40,876 nucleotides of DNA from a gamma proteobacterium L18 (GTDB lineage: Bacteria; Pseudomonadota; Gammaproteobacteria; Pseudomonadales; Pseudomonadaceae), in NCBI GenBank assembly GCA_000497835.1, contig KI547180.1:37307-78182 (forward strand), written 5' to 3'. Below are positions 18,468 through 26,843 of this stretch, in pieces; the stretch's first letter is position 1, and every line of letters begins with the position of its first letter. The position numbers and the translations under genes are program-made. Below the pieces are notes generated by a model, which saw nothing but the letters and a program-made list of their open reading frames with translations, was not told the origin of the DNA and did not search any database.

Positions 18468-19559
18468 GTGGCGCTCAACACAATCGAAGAACTGGTGGAA
18501 GACATCCGCCAGGGCAAGATGGTCATCCTGATGGATGACGAAGACCGTGAAAACGAAGGCGACCTGATCATGGCCGCCGAATGCTGCCAGGCCGAGCACA
18601 TTAACTTCATGGCCAAGCACGCCCGCGGCCTGATCTGCATGCCCATGACCCGTGAGCGTTGCGAGCTGCTGAAGCTGCCGTTGATGGCGCCACGCAACGG
18701 TTCGGGCTTTGGCACCAAGTTCACCGTGTCCATTGAAGCCGCCGAAGGCGTGACCACCGGCATCTCCGCTGCCGACCGCGCGCGCACCGTGCAGGCCGCT
18801 GCCGCCAAGGACGCCAAGGCCGAGGACATCGTCAGCCCTGGCCACATCTTCCCGTTGATGGCGCAGGCCGGTGGCACCCTGGCCCGCGCCGGGCACACGG
18901 AAGCTGCCTGCGACCTGGCGCGCATGGCCGGGTTCGAGCCCAGCGGCGTGATCTGCGAAGTGATGAACGACGACGGCACCATGTCCCGTCGTGCCGAGCT
19001 GGAAACCTTTGCGGCCGAACACAACATCAAGATCGGCACCATCGCCGACCTGATTCATTACCGGATGATCCACGAACGTACCGTTCAGCGGATTGCCGAG
19101 CAGCCGCTGGACAGCGAACTGGGTCAATTCAACCTGGTCACCTACCGCGATGCCGTGGAAGGCGACGTGCACATGGCGCTGACCCTGGGCACCATCTGCG
19201 CCGAGGAACCGACCCTGGTGCGGGTGCACAACATGGACCCATTGCGCGACCTGCTGATGGTCAAGCAGCCCGGCCGCTGGAGCCTGCGGGCCGCCATGAG
19301 CGCGGTTTCCGAGGCGGGCAGCGGCGTGGTGCTGCTGCTCGGCAACCCGGTGGATGGCGACGTACTGCTGGCGCATATCCGCGAAACCGCCGAGAGCGCA
19401 CCGGTGAAAAAACCGACCACCTACAGCATCGTCGGTGCCGGTTCGCAGATCCTCCGCGACCTGGGCGTGCGTAAAATGCGCCTGATGAGTTCGCCAATGA
19501 AGTTCAATGCGATATCCGGATTCGACCTGGAAGTAGTAGAATACGTGCCCTCCGAATAA
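18468..19559 (+). CDS. ribBX: 3,4-DHBP synthase with inactive RibA-like domain (RibBX type)
   Basis: Makes 3,4-dihydroxy-2-butanone 4-phosphate from ribulose 5-phosphate for riboflavin. The N-terminal DHBP synthase (residues 1 to about 205) has the acidic loop DDEDRENEGDL (23-33) and the HAGHTEAACDLARMAG-like segment. The C-terminal half (from about residue 210) is homologous to GTP cyclohydrolase II in outline (VRVHNMDPLRDLL, RWSLRAAMSAVSEAG). It has none of the three zinc cysteines and no RQEGRGIGL, so it should not act on GTP. This is the RibBX variant known in Proteobacteria, often annotated ribBA or ribAB. The start is GTG, after TAGGGGG. The separate ribA at 23035 fits this reading. Confidence 0.92.
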   Translation: MALNTIEELVEDIRQGKMVILMDDEDRENEGDLIMAAECCQAEHINFMAKHARGLICMPMTRERCELLKLPLMAPRNGSGFGTKFTVSIEAAEGVTTGISAADRARTVQAAAAKDAKAEDIVSPGHIFPLMAQAGGTLARAGHTEAACDLARMAGFEPSGVICEVMNDDGTMSRRAELETFAAEHNIKIGTIADLIHYRMIHERTVQRIAEQPLDSELGQFNLVTYRDAVEGDVHMALTLGTICAEEPTLVRVHNMDPLRDLLMVKQPGRWSLRAAMSAVSEAGSGVVLLLGNPVDGDVLLAHIRETAESAPVKKPTTYSIVGAGSQILRDLGVRKMRLMSSPMKFNAISGFDLEVVEYVPSE

Positions 19560-19647
19560 AGACCGGTTCAGGGTCGCCAGATTGCCAGGCCAGCGCTATG
19601 GTTTTCAGGTGACCCGCATGTTCTTGTTCGTGACCCATTACCCCCAT

Positions 19648-19673
19648 AGGACGCCTCGGCGTCCTTGCTCTTT
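19648..19673 (+). terminator. Hairpin between ribBX and ribH
   Basis: AGGACGCC at 19648-19655 pairs with GGCGTCCT at 19658-19665, giving a perfect eight-base stem, followed by TGCTCTTT. It sits 89 bases after ribBX and 18 bases before the ribH ATG. The tail is only partly T-rich, so it could be a leaky terminator, an attenuator or a processing site rather than a full stop. Confidence 0.6.
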
Positions 19674-19690
19674 AAGACGAGACTCACCGA

Positions 19691-20167
19691 ATGACCCTGA
19701 AGACCATCGAAGGTACCTTCATTGCCCCCAAAGGTCGCTATGCCCTGGTGGTTGGCCGTTTCAACAGCTTCGTCGTCGAAAGCCTGGTGAGCGGCGCGGT
19801 TGACGCCCTGGTTCGCCACGGCATCAGCGAAAGCGACATCACCATCATCCGTGCCCCTGGCGCCTTTGAAATCCCGCTGGTTGCGCAGAAAGTCGCCCAG
19901 CAGGGTGAGTACGACGCGATCATCGCCCTGGGCGCGGTCATTCGTGGCGGCACACCTCACTTCGAATACGTGGCTGGCGAATGCACCAAGGGCCTGTCCC
20001 AGGTGTCCATGGAGTTCGGCGTACCGGTTGCCTTTGGCGTGCTGACCGTCGATTCCATCGAACAGGCCATCGAGCGTTCCGGCACCAAGGCTGGCAACAA
20101 GGGCGCTGAAGCTGCCCTGTCCGCTCTGGAAATGGTCAGCCTGCTGTCGCAGTTGGAGGCCAAGTGA
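19691..20167 (+). CDS. ribH: 6,7-dimethyl-8-ribityllumazine synthase
   Basis: Condenses the RibD product (after dephosphorylation) with DHBP to form lumazine, the substrate of RibE. The 158 residues form the usual icosahedral-shell subunit. Motifs are GRFNSFVVESL near the N-terminus, APGAFEIPLVAQ, GAVIRGGTPHFEYVAGE with the catalytic His, and GVLTVDSIEQAIERSG near the C-terminus. Its stop overlaps the GTG start of nusB (GTGA). The identification is secure. Confidence 0.97.
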   Translation: MTLKTIEGTFIAPKGRYALVVGRFNSFVVESLVSGAVDALVRHGISESDITIIRAPGAFEIPLVAQKVAQQGEYDAIIALGAVIRGGTPHFEYVAGECTKGLSQVSMEFGVPVAFGVLTVDSIEQAIERSGTKAGNKGAEAALSALEMVSLLSQLEAK

Positions 20168-20664
20168 TTTCCGACGAAAGCGATCGTTTCAACCCGCGCG
20201 ATCCAAAACCTGCGGATGCTGGCAAACCTTCCAAAAGCATGAAGCGTCGCGAAGCCCGCAAGCTGGCCACTCAAGCCCTGTACCAATGGCACATGGCAAG
20301 CCACTCGCTGAACGAGATCGAAGCGCAGTTCCGCGTCGACAACGACTTCACCGACGTCGACGGTGCCTACTTCCGCGAGATCCTGCACGGCGTGCCAGCC
20401 AGCAAGACCGAGATCGATGCCGTGCTCAAGCCGTGCATGGACCTGGCCCTGGAAGAGCTGGACCCGGTTGAACTGGCCGTGCTGCGCCTGTCCACCTGGG
20501 AGCTGCTCAAGCGCGTCGACGTACCGTACCGCGTGGTGATCAACGAAGGTATCGAGCTGGCCAAGGTCTTCGGTTCCACCGACGGCCACAAGTTCGTCAA
20601 CGGTGTGCTGGACAAGGTAGCGCCGAACGTTCGCGCCGCCGAAGTGAAGGCATTCAAGCGCTGA
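20164..20664 (+). CDS. nusB: Transcription antitermination factor NusB
   Basis: Binds boxA RNA with NusE during rRNA antitermination. The 166 residues are slightly longer than E. coli NusB because of an N-terminal polar extension (to about residue 25) before the conserved KRREARKLATQALYQW. Later landmarks are ELDPVELAVLRLSTWEL, VINEGIELAKVFGSTDGHKFVNGVLD. The GTG start at 20164 overlaps the ribH stop and has GGAGG upstream. An ATG further in (codon 26) would also give a full domain, but lacks a good ribosome site. Confidence 0.96.
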   Translation: MISDESDRFNPRDPKPADAGKPSKSMKRREARKLATQALYQWHMASHSLNEIEAQFRVDNDFTDVDGAYFREILHGVPASKTEIDAVLKPCMDLALEELDPVELAVLRLSTWELLKRVDVPYRVVINEGIELAKVFGSTDGHKFVNGVLDKVAPNVRAAEVKAFKR

Positions 20665-20682
20665 TCCACGCGCTTGCAGACC

Positions 20683-21648
20683 ATGGGCGAGTTTGAGCTG
20701 ATCCGACACTACTTCGCCGCTGCGCCCTGTGCGCAGGCGGGCGACGGGGTGGCGCTCGGCATTGGCGACGACTGCGCCCTGCTGGCCTTGCCAGCCGGCC
20801 AGCAGTTGGCCGTGTCGACCGATACCCTGGTGGCCGGGGTGCATTTCCCCGACCCCGCCGACCCTTTCCTGCTCGGCCAGCGCGCGCTGGCAGTGGCCGC
20901 CAGTGACCTGGCTGCCATGGGCGCATCCCCCATCGGCTTTACCCTTGCCCTGACCTTGCCGTCGGTGGCCGAAGGCTGGTTGCAGCCTTTTGCCGAAGGC
21001 CTGAACCGCATGGCACGCCACTGCGGCCTCAGCCTCATCGGTGGCGACACCACGCGCGGCCCCTTGAGCCTGACCATGACCGTGTTTGGCGGCGTGCCCG
21101 CCGGGCAGGCACTGCTGCGTTCGGGCGCACGGCCGGGCGATCTGCTGTGCGTGGGCGGCGTACTGGGCGATGCCGCCGGTGCTTTGCCCTTGGTGCTGGG
21201 CCAGGCGCAGGCCGACGAAGCCATCGGCGCGCCATTGCTGGCGCATTACTGGTCGCCATCGCCACAGTTCGGCCTGGGCCAGGCCTTGCGTGGCAAGGCT
21301 ACGGCAGCCATGGATATTTCCGACGGCCTTCTGGCCGATTGCGGGCATATCGCGTCGGCTTCCGGTGTAGGCCTGGACATTGAACTGGGCGCGTTGCCAC
21401 TGTCGAATGCACTGCTCGGCCTGCTGGGCCGTGAAGCGGCACAGACCGCAGCACTGACCGGCGGTGACGACTACGTACTGGTGTTTAGCCTGCCGGGCGA
21501 ACATCTGGCGGCGTTGCGCGCAGACGGTTGGGACATCCATGCGCTGGGCCGGGTGCGCGAAGGTCAGGGCGTACGCCTGCTGGATGCGCAAGGCGCCGAC
21601 ATCACCCCGGTTGTGCGGGGCTATCAACATTTTCGGGAGACACCGTGA
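20683..21648 (+). CDS. thiL: Thiamine-monophosphate kinase
   Basis: Phosphorylates thiamine monophosphate to the active cofactor thiamine diphosphate. The 321 residues belong to the PurM/ThiL/SelD fold. The start MGEFELIRHYF is typical; metal and nucleotide motifs include GIGDDCALLALPAG, STDTLVAGVHFPD, ASDLAAMGASP and SLIGGDTTRGPLSLT. AMDISDGLLADC in the C-terminal half completes the active site. The ATG at 20683 is used; a TTG three codons upstream has no better site. It overlaps pgpA as GTGA. ThiDP feeds the dxs product downstream in this window. Confidence 0.97.
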   Translation: MGEFELIRHYFAAAPCAQAGDGVALGIGDDCALLALPAGQQLAVSTDTLVAGVHFPDPADPFLLGQRALAVAASDLAAMGASPIGFTLALTLPSVAEGWLQPFAEGLNRMARHCGLSLIGGDTTRGPLSLTMTVFGGVPAGQALLRSGARPGDLLCVGGVLGDAAGALPLVLGQAQADEAIGAPLLAHYWSPSPQFGLGQALRGKATAAMDISDGLLADCGHIASASGVGLDIELGALPLSNALLGLLGREAAQTAALTGGDDYVLVFSLPGEHLAALRADGWDIHALGRVREGQGVRLLDAQGADITPVVRGYQHFRETP

Positions 21649-22154
21649 CAGACCACCCCAAGCAGGTCCCGGCAGAAAACGTGCCGCCGTCGGTCTGGCG
21701 CAACCCCTGGCACTTCCTGGCATTCGGCTTCGGCTCCGGCACCATGCCCAAGGCACCCGGCACGTGGGGTTCATTGGTTGCCATACCGTTCATCCCCCTG
21801 TGGCAGATGCTGCCGGACTGGGGCTACTGGCTGATGCTCGGCATCACCATGCTGTTCGGCTTCTGGCTGTGCGGCAAGGTGGCGGATGACCTGGGCGTGC
21901 ACGATCACGAGGGTATCGTCTGGGACGAAATGGTCGGCATGTGGATAACCTTGTGGCTGGTGCCCGAAGGCTGGGAATGGATCCTGGTCGGTTTCCTGAT
22001 GTTCCGATTCTTCGACATACTCAAGCCATGGCCGATTCGCTGGATTGACCGGCATGTGCATGGCGGCGTCGGCATCATGCTCGATGACGTGTTGGCCGGG
22101 GTATTTGCGTGGCTGGCGATGCAGGTGGTGGTGTGGGGCTGGCATCACTTTTGA
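21645..22154 (+). CDS. pgpA: Phosphatidylglycerophosphatase A
   Basis: Removes the phosphate from phosphatidylglycerophosphate to give phosphatidylglycerol. The 169-residue inner-membrane enzyme has the family motifs GTMPKAPGTWGSL, HDHEGIVWDEMVGMW (catalytic acidic residues) and RFFDILKPWPIRWID, with hydrophobic helices between them. The start is GTG at 21645, overlapping the thiL stop, with GGGAGA upstream. An extension into thiL is possible on open frame alone but has no family sequence. The nusB-thiL-pgpA order is common in gammaproteobacteria. Confidence 0.96.
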   Translation: MTDHPKQVPAENVPPSVWRNPWHFLAFGFGSGTMPKAPGTWGSLVAIPFIPLWQMLPDWGYWLMLGITMLFGFWLCGKVADDLGVHDHEGIVWDEMVGMWITLWLVPEGWEWILVGFLMFRFFDILKPWPIRWIDRHVHGGVGIMLDDVLAGVFAWLAMQVVVWGWHHF

Positions 22155-22185
22155 CGGTTGGCGTGGTGTGACAGGGAGCGTGGGC

Positions 22186-22917
22186 ATGGTCAGATGGATG
22201 CTGATGATGGTGTTCGGCTTATTCTTGATGGGTCGCTCCTGGGCTCAGGAGCCTGCTGCACCGGACCATATCCTGGTGGCCAGCGAGGCATGGAGCGATT
22301 ACACCAACGCCGACGGCAGCGGCCTTGCCTGGGATATCCTGCGCAAGGTGTTCGAGCCAGCCGGCGTCAGCGTGCAGACCCGCACCGTGCCGTACATGCG
22401 CTCGGTGGGTCTGGTACAGCGTGCCGAGGCCGATGCCTGGGTGGGCTCGTATCATGATGAAGTGGCCCAAACCCTGTATCCACACTGGCACTACGACACT
22501 GATCACATCTATGCCCTGGGGCTGGCCGACAGGCCGTCACCCACCCGTGACACCATCGGTCGCTATCGCCTGGCCTGGGTCAGGGGCTACAGCTTCGAGC
22601 GTTTCCTGCCCCGGATTCACCAGTACAACGAAGTGCAGCGCCGCACCGGTATCCTGTCGATGCTCAGCCACGATCGCGCCGACTATTACATCGATGCGCA
22701 GACTGAGATAGAGGAAGTGCTCAAGGGCGCCGGCAACCCGGCTCAATTCAAAGTCACGCACATCGCCGAGTTGCCCTTGTTCGTTGGTTTTGCAGATAAC
22801 CCCCGGGGGCGCGCCCTGCTGGCGCTGTTTGATCGGCGCATGGGCGAGCTGGTGCCCAGCGGCGAACTGCGTCCTGTGTTCGAGCGCTGGAACCAGCCTT
22901 ATCCCTTTGCGCAATAA
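22186..22917 (+). CDS. Periplasmic substrate-binding protein (SBP family 3-like)
   Basis: A 243-residue secreted protein with the fold of amino-acid-type solute-binding proteins. The signal peptide runs from MVRWMLMMVF to SWAQ (about residues 1-20). Features include LVASEAWSDYTNADGSGLAWDI near the ligand cleft and AEADAWVGSYHDE. No permease or ATPase gene is next to it, so it may serve a distant transporter or act as a sensor. The start at 22186 has AGGGAG upstream. It lies 31 bases after pgpA and 117 before ribA, inside an otherwise biosynthetic cluster. The ligand is not known. Confidence 0.82.
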   Translation: MVRWMLMMVFGLFLMGRSWAQEPAAPDHILVASEAWSDYTNADGSGLAWDILRKVFEPAGVSVQTRTVPYMRSVGLVQRAEADAWVGSYHDEVAQTLYPHWHYDTDHIYALGLADRPSPTRDTIGRYRLAWVRGYSFERFLPRIHQYNEVQRRTGILSMLSHDRADYYIDAQTEIEEVLKGAGNPAQFKVTHIAELPLFVGFADNPRGRALLALFDRRMGELVPSGELRPVFERWNQPYPFAQ

Positions 22918-22945
22918 GCGATCAAACTTCCCGATCTTTATCCCT

Positions 22946-22987
22946 CATAATTCAGCCTAAGCGTCTCAACTAAGCTGCTGTTACAAT
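22946..22987 (+). promoter_or_regulatory. Candidate promoter region of ribA
   Basis: Two near-consensus -10 hexamers, CATAAT at 22946-22951 and TACAAT at 22982-22987, lie in the AT-rich gap between the binding-protein gene and ribA. No good -35 hexamer is visible for either. If active, ribA would have its own promoter besides read-through. Confidence 0.35.
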
Positions 22988-23034
22988 GCAGGCCTTGGTT
23001 AATATTCATGTCAGATAGTTGATAGGAGCACACG

Positions 23035-23652
23035 GTGCCCGTCGTTTTTGTCGCCGCTTCCAAGCTGCCAACGCCTTTTGCGCAATTCACCATGCACGGT
23101 TTTCTCGATGAGAGCACCGGTCGCGAACACGTCGTGCTCAGCCTGGGCGACGTCGCCGACGGCGAGCCGGTGCTGGGCCGTCTGCACTCCGAGTGCCTGA
23201 CCGGTGATGCCCTGTTCAGCCAGCGCTGCGACTGCGGTTCGCAACTGGAAGCCGCCTTGCAGGCCATCGCCCGTGAAGGCCGTGGCGTGTTGCTGTACCT
23301 TCGTCAGGAAGGCCGAGGCATTGGCCTGCTGAACAAGATCCGCGCCTACGAGCTGCAGGACGGTGGCGCCGACACCGTGGAGGCCAACGAGCGCCTGGGC
23401 TTTGCCGCCGACCAGCGTGACTACGCCATGTGCCTGCCGATGCTCGAGCACTTGGGCGTGAAGTCGCTGCGCTTGATGACCAACAACCCGCGCAAGGTCA
23501 AGGCGCTGACCAACATGAACATCGTGGTGGCCGAGCGTGTGCCGCTGCACACCGGCCACAACCCGCACAACAAGCACTACCTGGCCACCAAGGCGGGCAA
23601 GCTGGGCCACATGATGGGCAACGAACATCAGAGCGAGGCCGACCGGGCGTGA
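23035..23652 (+). CDS. ribA: GTP cyclohydrolase II
   Basis: Opens the imidazole ring of GTP, the first step of riboflavin synthesis. The 205-residue stand-alone enzyme has all three zinc cysteines (Cys54, Cys65, Cys67 in HSECLTGDALFSQRCDCG), the catalytic RQEGRGIGLLNKIRAY, and DTVEANERLGFAADQRDY. The start is GTG with ATAGGAG upstream. Its presence explains how the pathway works although the RibBX protein has a dead RibA domain. The stop overlaps the next gene as GTGA. Confidence 0.97.
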   Translation: MPVVFVAASKLPTPFAQFTMHGFLDESTGREHVVLSLGDVADGEPVLGRLHSECLTGDALFSQRCDCGSQLEAALQAIAREGRGVLLYLRQEGRGIGLLNKIRAYELQDGGADTVEANERLGFAADQRDYAMCLPMLEHLGVKSLRLMTNNPRKVKALTNMNIVVAERVPLHTGHNPHNKHYLATKAGKLGHMMGNEHQSEADRA

Positions 23653-24068
23653 CCCGATCGCAGGTGCGCCGCCGTCTGGCGGTAGCCTGGTGGCAGCAGG
23701 TGGCCTTCACCCTGCTGCCGTTGTTCGTCATGAGCTGGGCCTTCGGCACCAGTGATGACCTGATGCCCGTGTTGGCGATGCCAATGTTTATCGCCGGTGT
23801 CGCGTCGATGTTCCTCAGCCTGCCACGCTTCGGCGCCTACAAGCGCAGGCTGATTGCCACCCAGCAAGCCCTCGATACCCCGCAGGAACCTGCCGCCTGG
23901 ATCGCCCTGGCGGCCACTCGGCGCTTGGCGTTTGTATTTGCTGCGCTACCGGCCTGGATCGCGGCGTTGTCCGTGCTATTCGGGCTGGAAGCGGTGCCCT
24001 TGTGCCTGCTGGCGTTTTCCAGCGTGTTGCTGCTCAGCCTTTATCGCATCCCGCGTCAGTTGGCCTGA
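23649..24068 (+). CDS. Small inner-membrane protein of unknown function
   Basis: A 139-residue protein with about four hydrophobic segments (roughly residues 15-33, 38-58, 95-115 and 118-134) and a basic N-terminus (RSQVRRRLAVAWW). No family motif is recognised. Its GTG start overlaps the ribA stop, and its stop overlaps the ATG of the BtuF-like gene as TGATG, so it is translated as part of that run. A helper of cobalamin or flavin uptake would be a guess from position only. Confidence 0.75.
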   Translation: MTRSQVRRRLAVAWWQQVAFTLLPLFVMSWAFGTSDDLMPVLAMPMFIAGVASMFLSLPRFGAYKRRLIATQQALDTPQEPAAWIALAATRRLAFVFAALPAWIAALSVLFGLEAVPLCLLAFSSVLLLSLYRIPRQLA

Positions 24069-24841
24069 TGGCCAGGCTGCTCGCCTGTCTGTTGCTGGCG
24101 CTGTGCACCACGGCCGGCGCTGCACAGCGGGTGGTCAGCCTGGCGCCGTCACTGACCGAGATTGTGATCGAAGTGGGTGGTCAGGATCGCCTGGTTGGCA
24201 TCCTCGACGCTGGCCCCAGGCCGTCTGGCCTTGAGGCTGTGCCCTCAGTGGGGCGCTACGGGCAGCTGGACATGGAGCGACTGCTGGCGCTCAACCCTGA
24301 CCTGATACTGCTGTGGCCGGGCAGTGTCGGCCCCGCCCAGCGCGCACAGCTTGAGCGGTTGAATATTGCGACCCTGGTGGCCGAACCCCACTCCCTTGAA
24401 GACCTTGCTGCGCAGATCGAACAGATCGCCGAGCCACTGGGGCAGGGCGCCCGCGGTCAAGCACTGGCTCGTGGGTTGCGCCAACGGCTGGCGGACTTGC
24501 GCGAGCGCTATCGGCGGTCGGTGCCGTTGCGGGTGTTTTATCAGGTGTGGGACGCGCCGTTGTACACGGTGGGGGGCGGGCAGATCATCAGTGATGCCTT
24601 GAGTGCCTGCGGCGGCCGCAACATCTTCGCCGAGCTGGCGCTGCCGGCGCCGCAAGTGAGCCTGGAATCGGTGTTGCAGCGTGATCCACAGGTGATCGTG
24701 GTGCCCAATCAAGCGCAGGCAAATGCCTGGGGCAAGTGGCCGATCAGGGGGAGGGTGATAGTGGGTGATCCGGGGATCGAGCGCCCGAGTGGGCAAATGA
24801 TCGAGGCGCTGAGTCGGCTCTGCGAGCGCATCAACCCATAG
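24068..24841 (+). CDS. btuF: Cobalamin-binding periplasmic protein (BtuF-like)
   Basis: A 257-residue secreted binding protein of the helical-backbone metal/cobalamin class. The signal peptide is short (residues 1-19, MARLLACLLLALCTTAGAA). Typical features are RVVSLAPSLTEIVIEVGGQDRLVGI at the start of the mature chain, PSVGRYGQLDMERLLALNPDLIL, the YTVGGGQIISDALSACGGRN segment, and the final IERPSGQMIEAL. No BtuCD genes follow, so the permease must be elsewhere. It is the last gene of the plus-strand cluster and ends just before a palindromic repeat. Confidence 0.87.
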   Translation: MARLLACLLLALCTTAGAAQRVVSLAPSLTEIVIEVGGQDRLVGILDAGPRPSGLEAVPSVGRYGQLDMERLLALNPDLILLWPGSVGPAQRAQLERLNIATLVAEPHSLEDLAAQIEQIAEPLGQGARGQALARGLRQRLADLRERYRRSVPLRVFYQVWDAPLYTVGGGQIISDALSACGGRNIFAELALPAPQVSLESVLQRDPQVIVVPNQAQANAWGKWPIRGRVIVGDPGIERPSGQMIEALSRLCERINP

Positions 24842-24854
24842 CCGCTGCACAACC

Positions 24855-24937
24855 CTTGTGGGACCGGGCGAAGCTCGGGAAGCGGCCGCCAAGATAGTAT
24901 CGTCGAGCCCTTCCCGAGCTTCGCCCGGTCCCACAAG
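24855..24937. repeat. REP-like palindrome, family B, perfect 28-base arms
   Basis: Arms 24855-24882 and 24910-24937 are exact inverted copies (CTTGTGGGACCGGGCGAAGC and on) with a 27-base loop. It lies between the convergent btuF and dxs genes, eight bases from the dxs stop. It should act as a strong hairpin for both transcripts. Confidence 0.9.
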
Positions 24938-24944
24938 GAGTGTG

Positions 24945-26843
24945 TTATGCCAGGTTCAATGCGTCCAGGCGCTTGATAACGGCCGCTTCGATCCCGGCCT
25001 CATCCAGTCCACACTCAGCCAGCATCTGCGCCGGCTTGGCGTGCTCCACATACACATCCGGCAAGCCCAGGTGCAGCATCGGCTTGAGCAGGTTTTCACG
25101 CGCCAGGAATTCGCTCACCGCAGCGCCGGCGCCACCCATGATGCTGTTTTCCTCAAGGGTCACCAGCAGCTCATGGCGGCTGGCGATGTCGCGCACCAGC
25201 GCTTCATCCAGCGGCTTCACGAAACGCATGTCGACCACGGTGGCGTCCAGCTTCTCGGCCACCTTCAGGGCTTCGGCCAATTGCACGCCGAATACCAGCA
25301 GGGCGGCCTTGCTGCCTTCGCGACGAATCACGCCCTTGCCGATTTCCAGCGGCGCAAGGTCGCTGTCGATGGCTGCATTAGGGCCGGTGCCACGCGGGTA
25401 GCGCACGGCGGCCGGGCCTTCGTACAGGTGCCCGGTGGTGAGCATCTTGCGCAGTTCGTTTTCGTCGCTCGGGGTCATGATGACCATGCCCGGGATGCAG
25501 CGCAGGTACGACAGATCGTAGCTGCCCGCATGGGTCGGGCCGTCTTCGCCTACCAGGCCTGCGCGGTCGATGGCGAACAGTACGTCGAGGTTTTGCACCG
25601 CCACGTCATGCACCAGTTGGTCGTACGCGCGTTGCAGGAAGGTGGAGTAGATCGCCACCACCGGCTTGGCGCCTTCGCAGGCCATGCCGGCGGCCAGGGT
25701 CACTGCGTGCTGCTCGGCGATGGCTACGTCGAAATAGCGCTCTGGGTAGCGTTCGCTGAAGTCGACCAGGTCCGAGCCCTCCTTCATCGCCGGGGTAATA
25801 CCCACCAGGCGCTGATCAGCGGCGGCCATGTCGCACAGCCACTGGCCGAACACCGCGGAGTACTTCGGCCCCGTGGCTTTTTTCGGCGCGGCGGGCGCGT
25901 TCAACGGCTCGAGCTTGGTGATGGCGTGGTAGCCGATCGGATCGACTTCGGCCGGGGCAAAGCCCTTGCCCTTCTTGGTCACCACGTGCAGGAACTGCGG
26001 GCCCTTGAGGTCGCGCATGTTGCGCAGGGTAGCCACCAGGGTCGGCAGGTCGTGACCGTCGATCGGGCCGATGTAGTTCCAGCCCAGCTCCTCGAACAGC
26101 GTACCCGGCACCAGCATGCCCTTGGCATACTCTTCGGTGCGGCGCGCGATCTCCCAGGCACCCGGCAGGCGCGACAGCACTTTCTTGCTGCCTTCGCGCA
26201 TGCTGGCGTAGGTACGGCTGGAGAGGATCTTGGCCAGGTAGTTGGACAGCCCGCCGACGTTGCGCGAAATCGACATGTCGTTGTCGTTGAGGATCACCAG
26301 CATGTCGGCGTTGACCTCGGGCGCATGGTTCAGCGCCTCGAACGCCATGCCGGCGGTCAGTGCGCCATCGCCGATCACGGCAATGGCCTTGCGCCCGCTG
26401 TTCTGCAGGCGCGCGGCAACTGCCATGCCCAGGGCGGCACTGATGGAGGTGCTGGAGTGGCCGACGCCAAAGGTGTCGTACTCGCTCTCGCTGCGACGCG
26501 GGAAGGCGGCCAGGCCGTCTTTCTGGCGCAGGCTGGCCATGCGCTCGCGGCGACCGGTCAGGATCTTGTGCGGGTAGGCCTGATGGCCCACGTCCCACAC
26601 CAGGCGGTCGTCCGGCGTGTCGAAGACGTAATGCAGCGCAATCGTCAGCTCGATGACGCCCAGGCCGGCACCGAAGTGCCCGCCGGTCTGACCAACGGTA
26701 TAGAGCAACTCCTGGCGCAGTTCATCGGCCAGGGTTTCCAGCTCGGCTTCACCCAATCGGCGCAGGCCGGCCGGCGTGTCGGCACGGTCCAGCAGGGGCG
26801 TCAGCGGGCGTTCGCGGGGAATCTCTTGAAACGTCGTTGGCAT
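24945..26843 (-). CDS. dxs: 1-deoxy-D-xylulose-5-phosphate synthase
   Basis: Thiamine diphosphate enzyme that condenses pyruvate and glyceraldehyde 3-phosphate, the entry step of the MEP isoprenoid pathway. The 632 residues match the family. Motifs: DVGHQAYPHKILTGR with a ThDP-contact His, the ThDP motif GDGALTAGMAFEALNHA to NDNDMSIS, and FAIDRAGLVGEDGPTHAG in the pyrimidine domain. The start gives the usual MPTTFQEIPRERP. It is the last gene of xseB-ispA-dxs, 94 bases after ispA, and abuts a palindromic repeat at its end. Confidence 0.97.
   Translation of the reverse strand: MPTTFQEIPRERPLTPLLDRADTPAGLRRLGEAELETLADELRQELLYTVGQTGGHFGAGLGVIELTIALHYVFDTPDDRLVWDVGHQAYPHKILTGRRERMASLRQKDGLAAFPRRSESEYDTFGVGHSSTSISAALGMAVAARLQNSGRKAIAVIGDGALTAGMAFEALNHAPEVNADMLVILNDNDMSISRNVGGLSNYLAKILSSRTYASMREGSKKVLSRLPGAWEIARRTEEYAKGMLVPGTLFEELGWNYIGPIDGHDLPTLVATLRNMRDLKGPQFLHVVTKKGKGFAPAEVDPIGYHAITKLEPLNAPAAPKKATGPKYSAVFGQWLCDMAAADQRLVGITPAMKEGSDLVDFSERYPERYFDVAIAEQHAVTLAAGMACEGAKPVVAIYSTFLQRAYDQLVHDVAVQNLDVLFAIDRAGLVGEDGPTHAGSYDLSYLRCIPGMVIMTPSDENELRKMLTTGHLYEGPAAVRYPRGTGPNAAIDSDLAPLEIGKGVIRREGSKAALLVFGVQLAEALKVAEKLDATVVDMRFVKPLDEALVRDIASRHELLVTLEENSIMGGAGAAVSEFLARENLLKPMLHLGLPDVYVEHAKPAQMLAECGLDEAGIEAAVIKRLDALNLA

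Noticed and set aside
16509..19376. A 955-codon open frame on the minus strand, opposite nrdR, ribD, ribE and ribBX
   Set aside because: It is antisense to four certain genes, is rich in His/Gln/Gly/Ala as expected from the reverse of GC-rich codons, and has no domain or ribosome site.
19560..19690. Possible FMN riboswitch ahead of ribH
   Set aside because: The conserved RFN stretches around AGGGCGGGGTGAAA and the paired helices are absent; only a simple hairpin is present.
19957..21774. A 605-codon minus-strand open frame opposite nusB and thiL
   Set aside because: It is antisense to well-conserved genes with a Gln/His/Arg-rich composition; a shadow of high-GC third positions.
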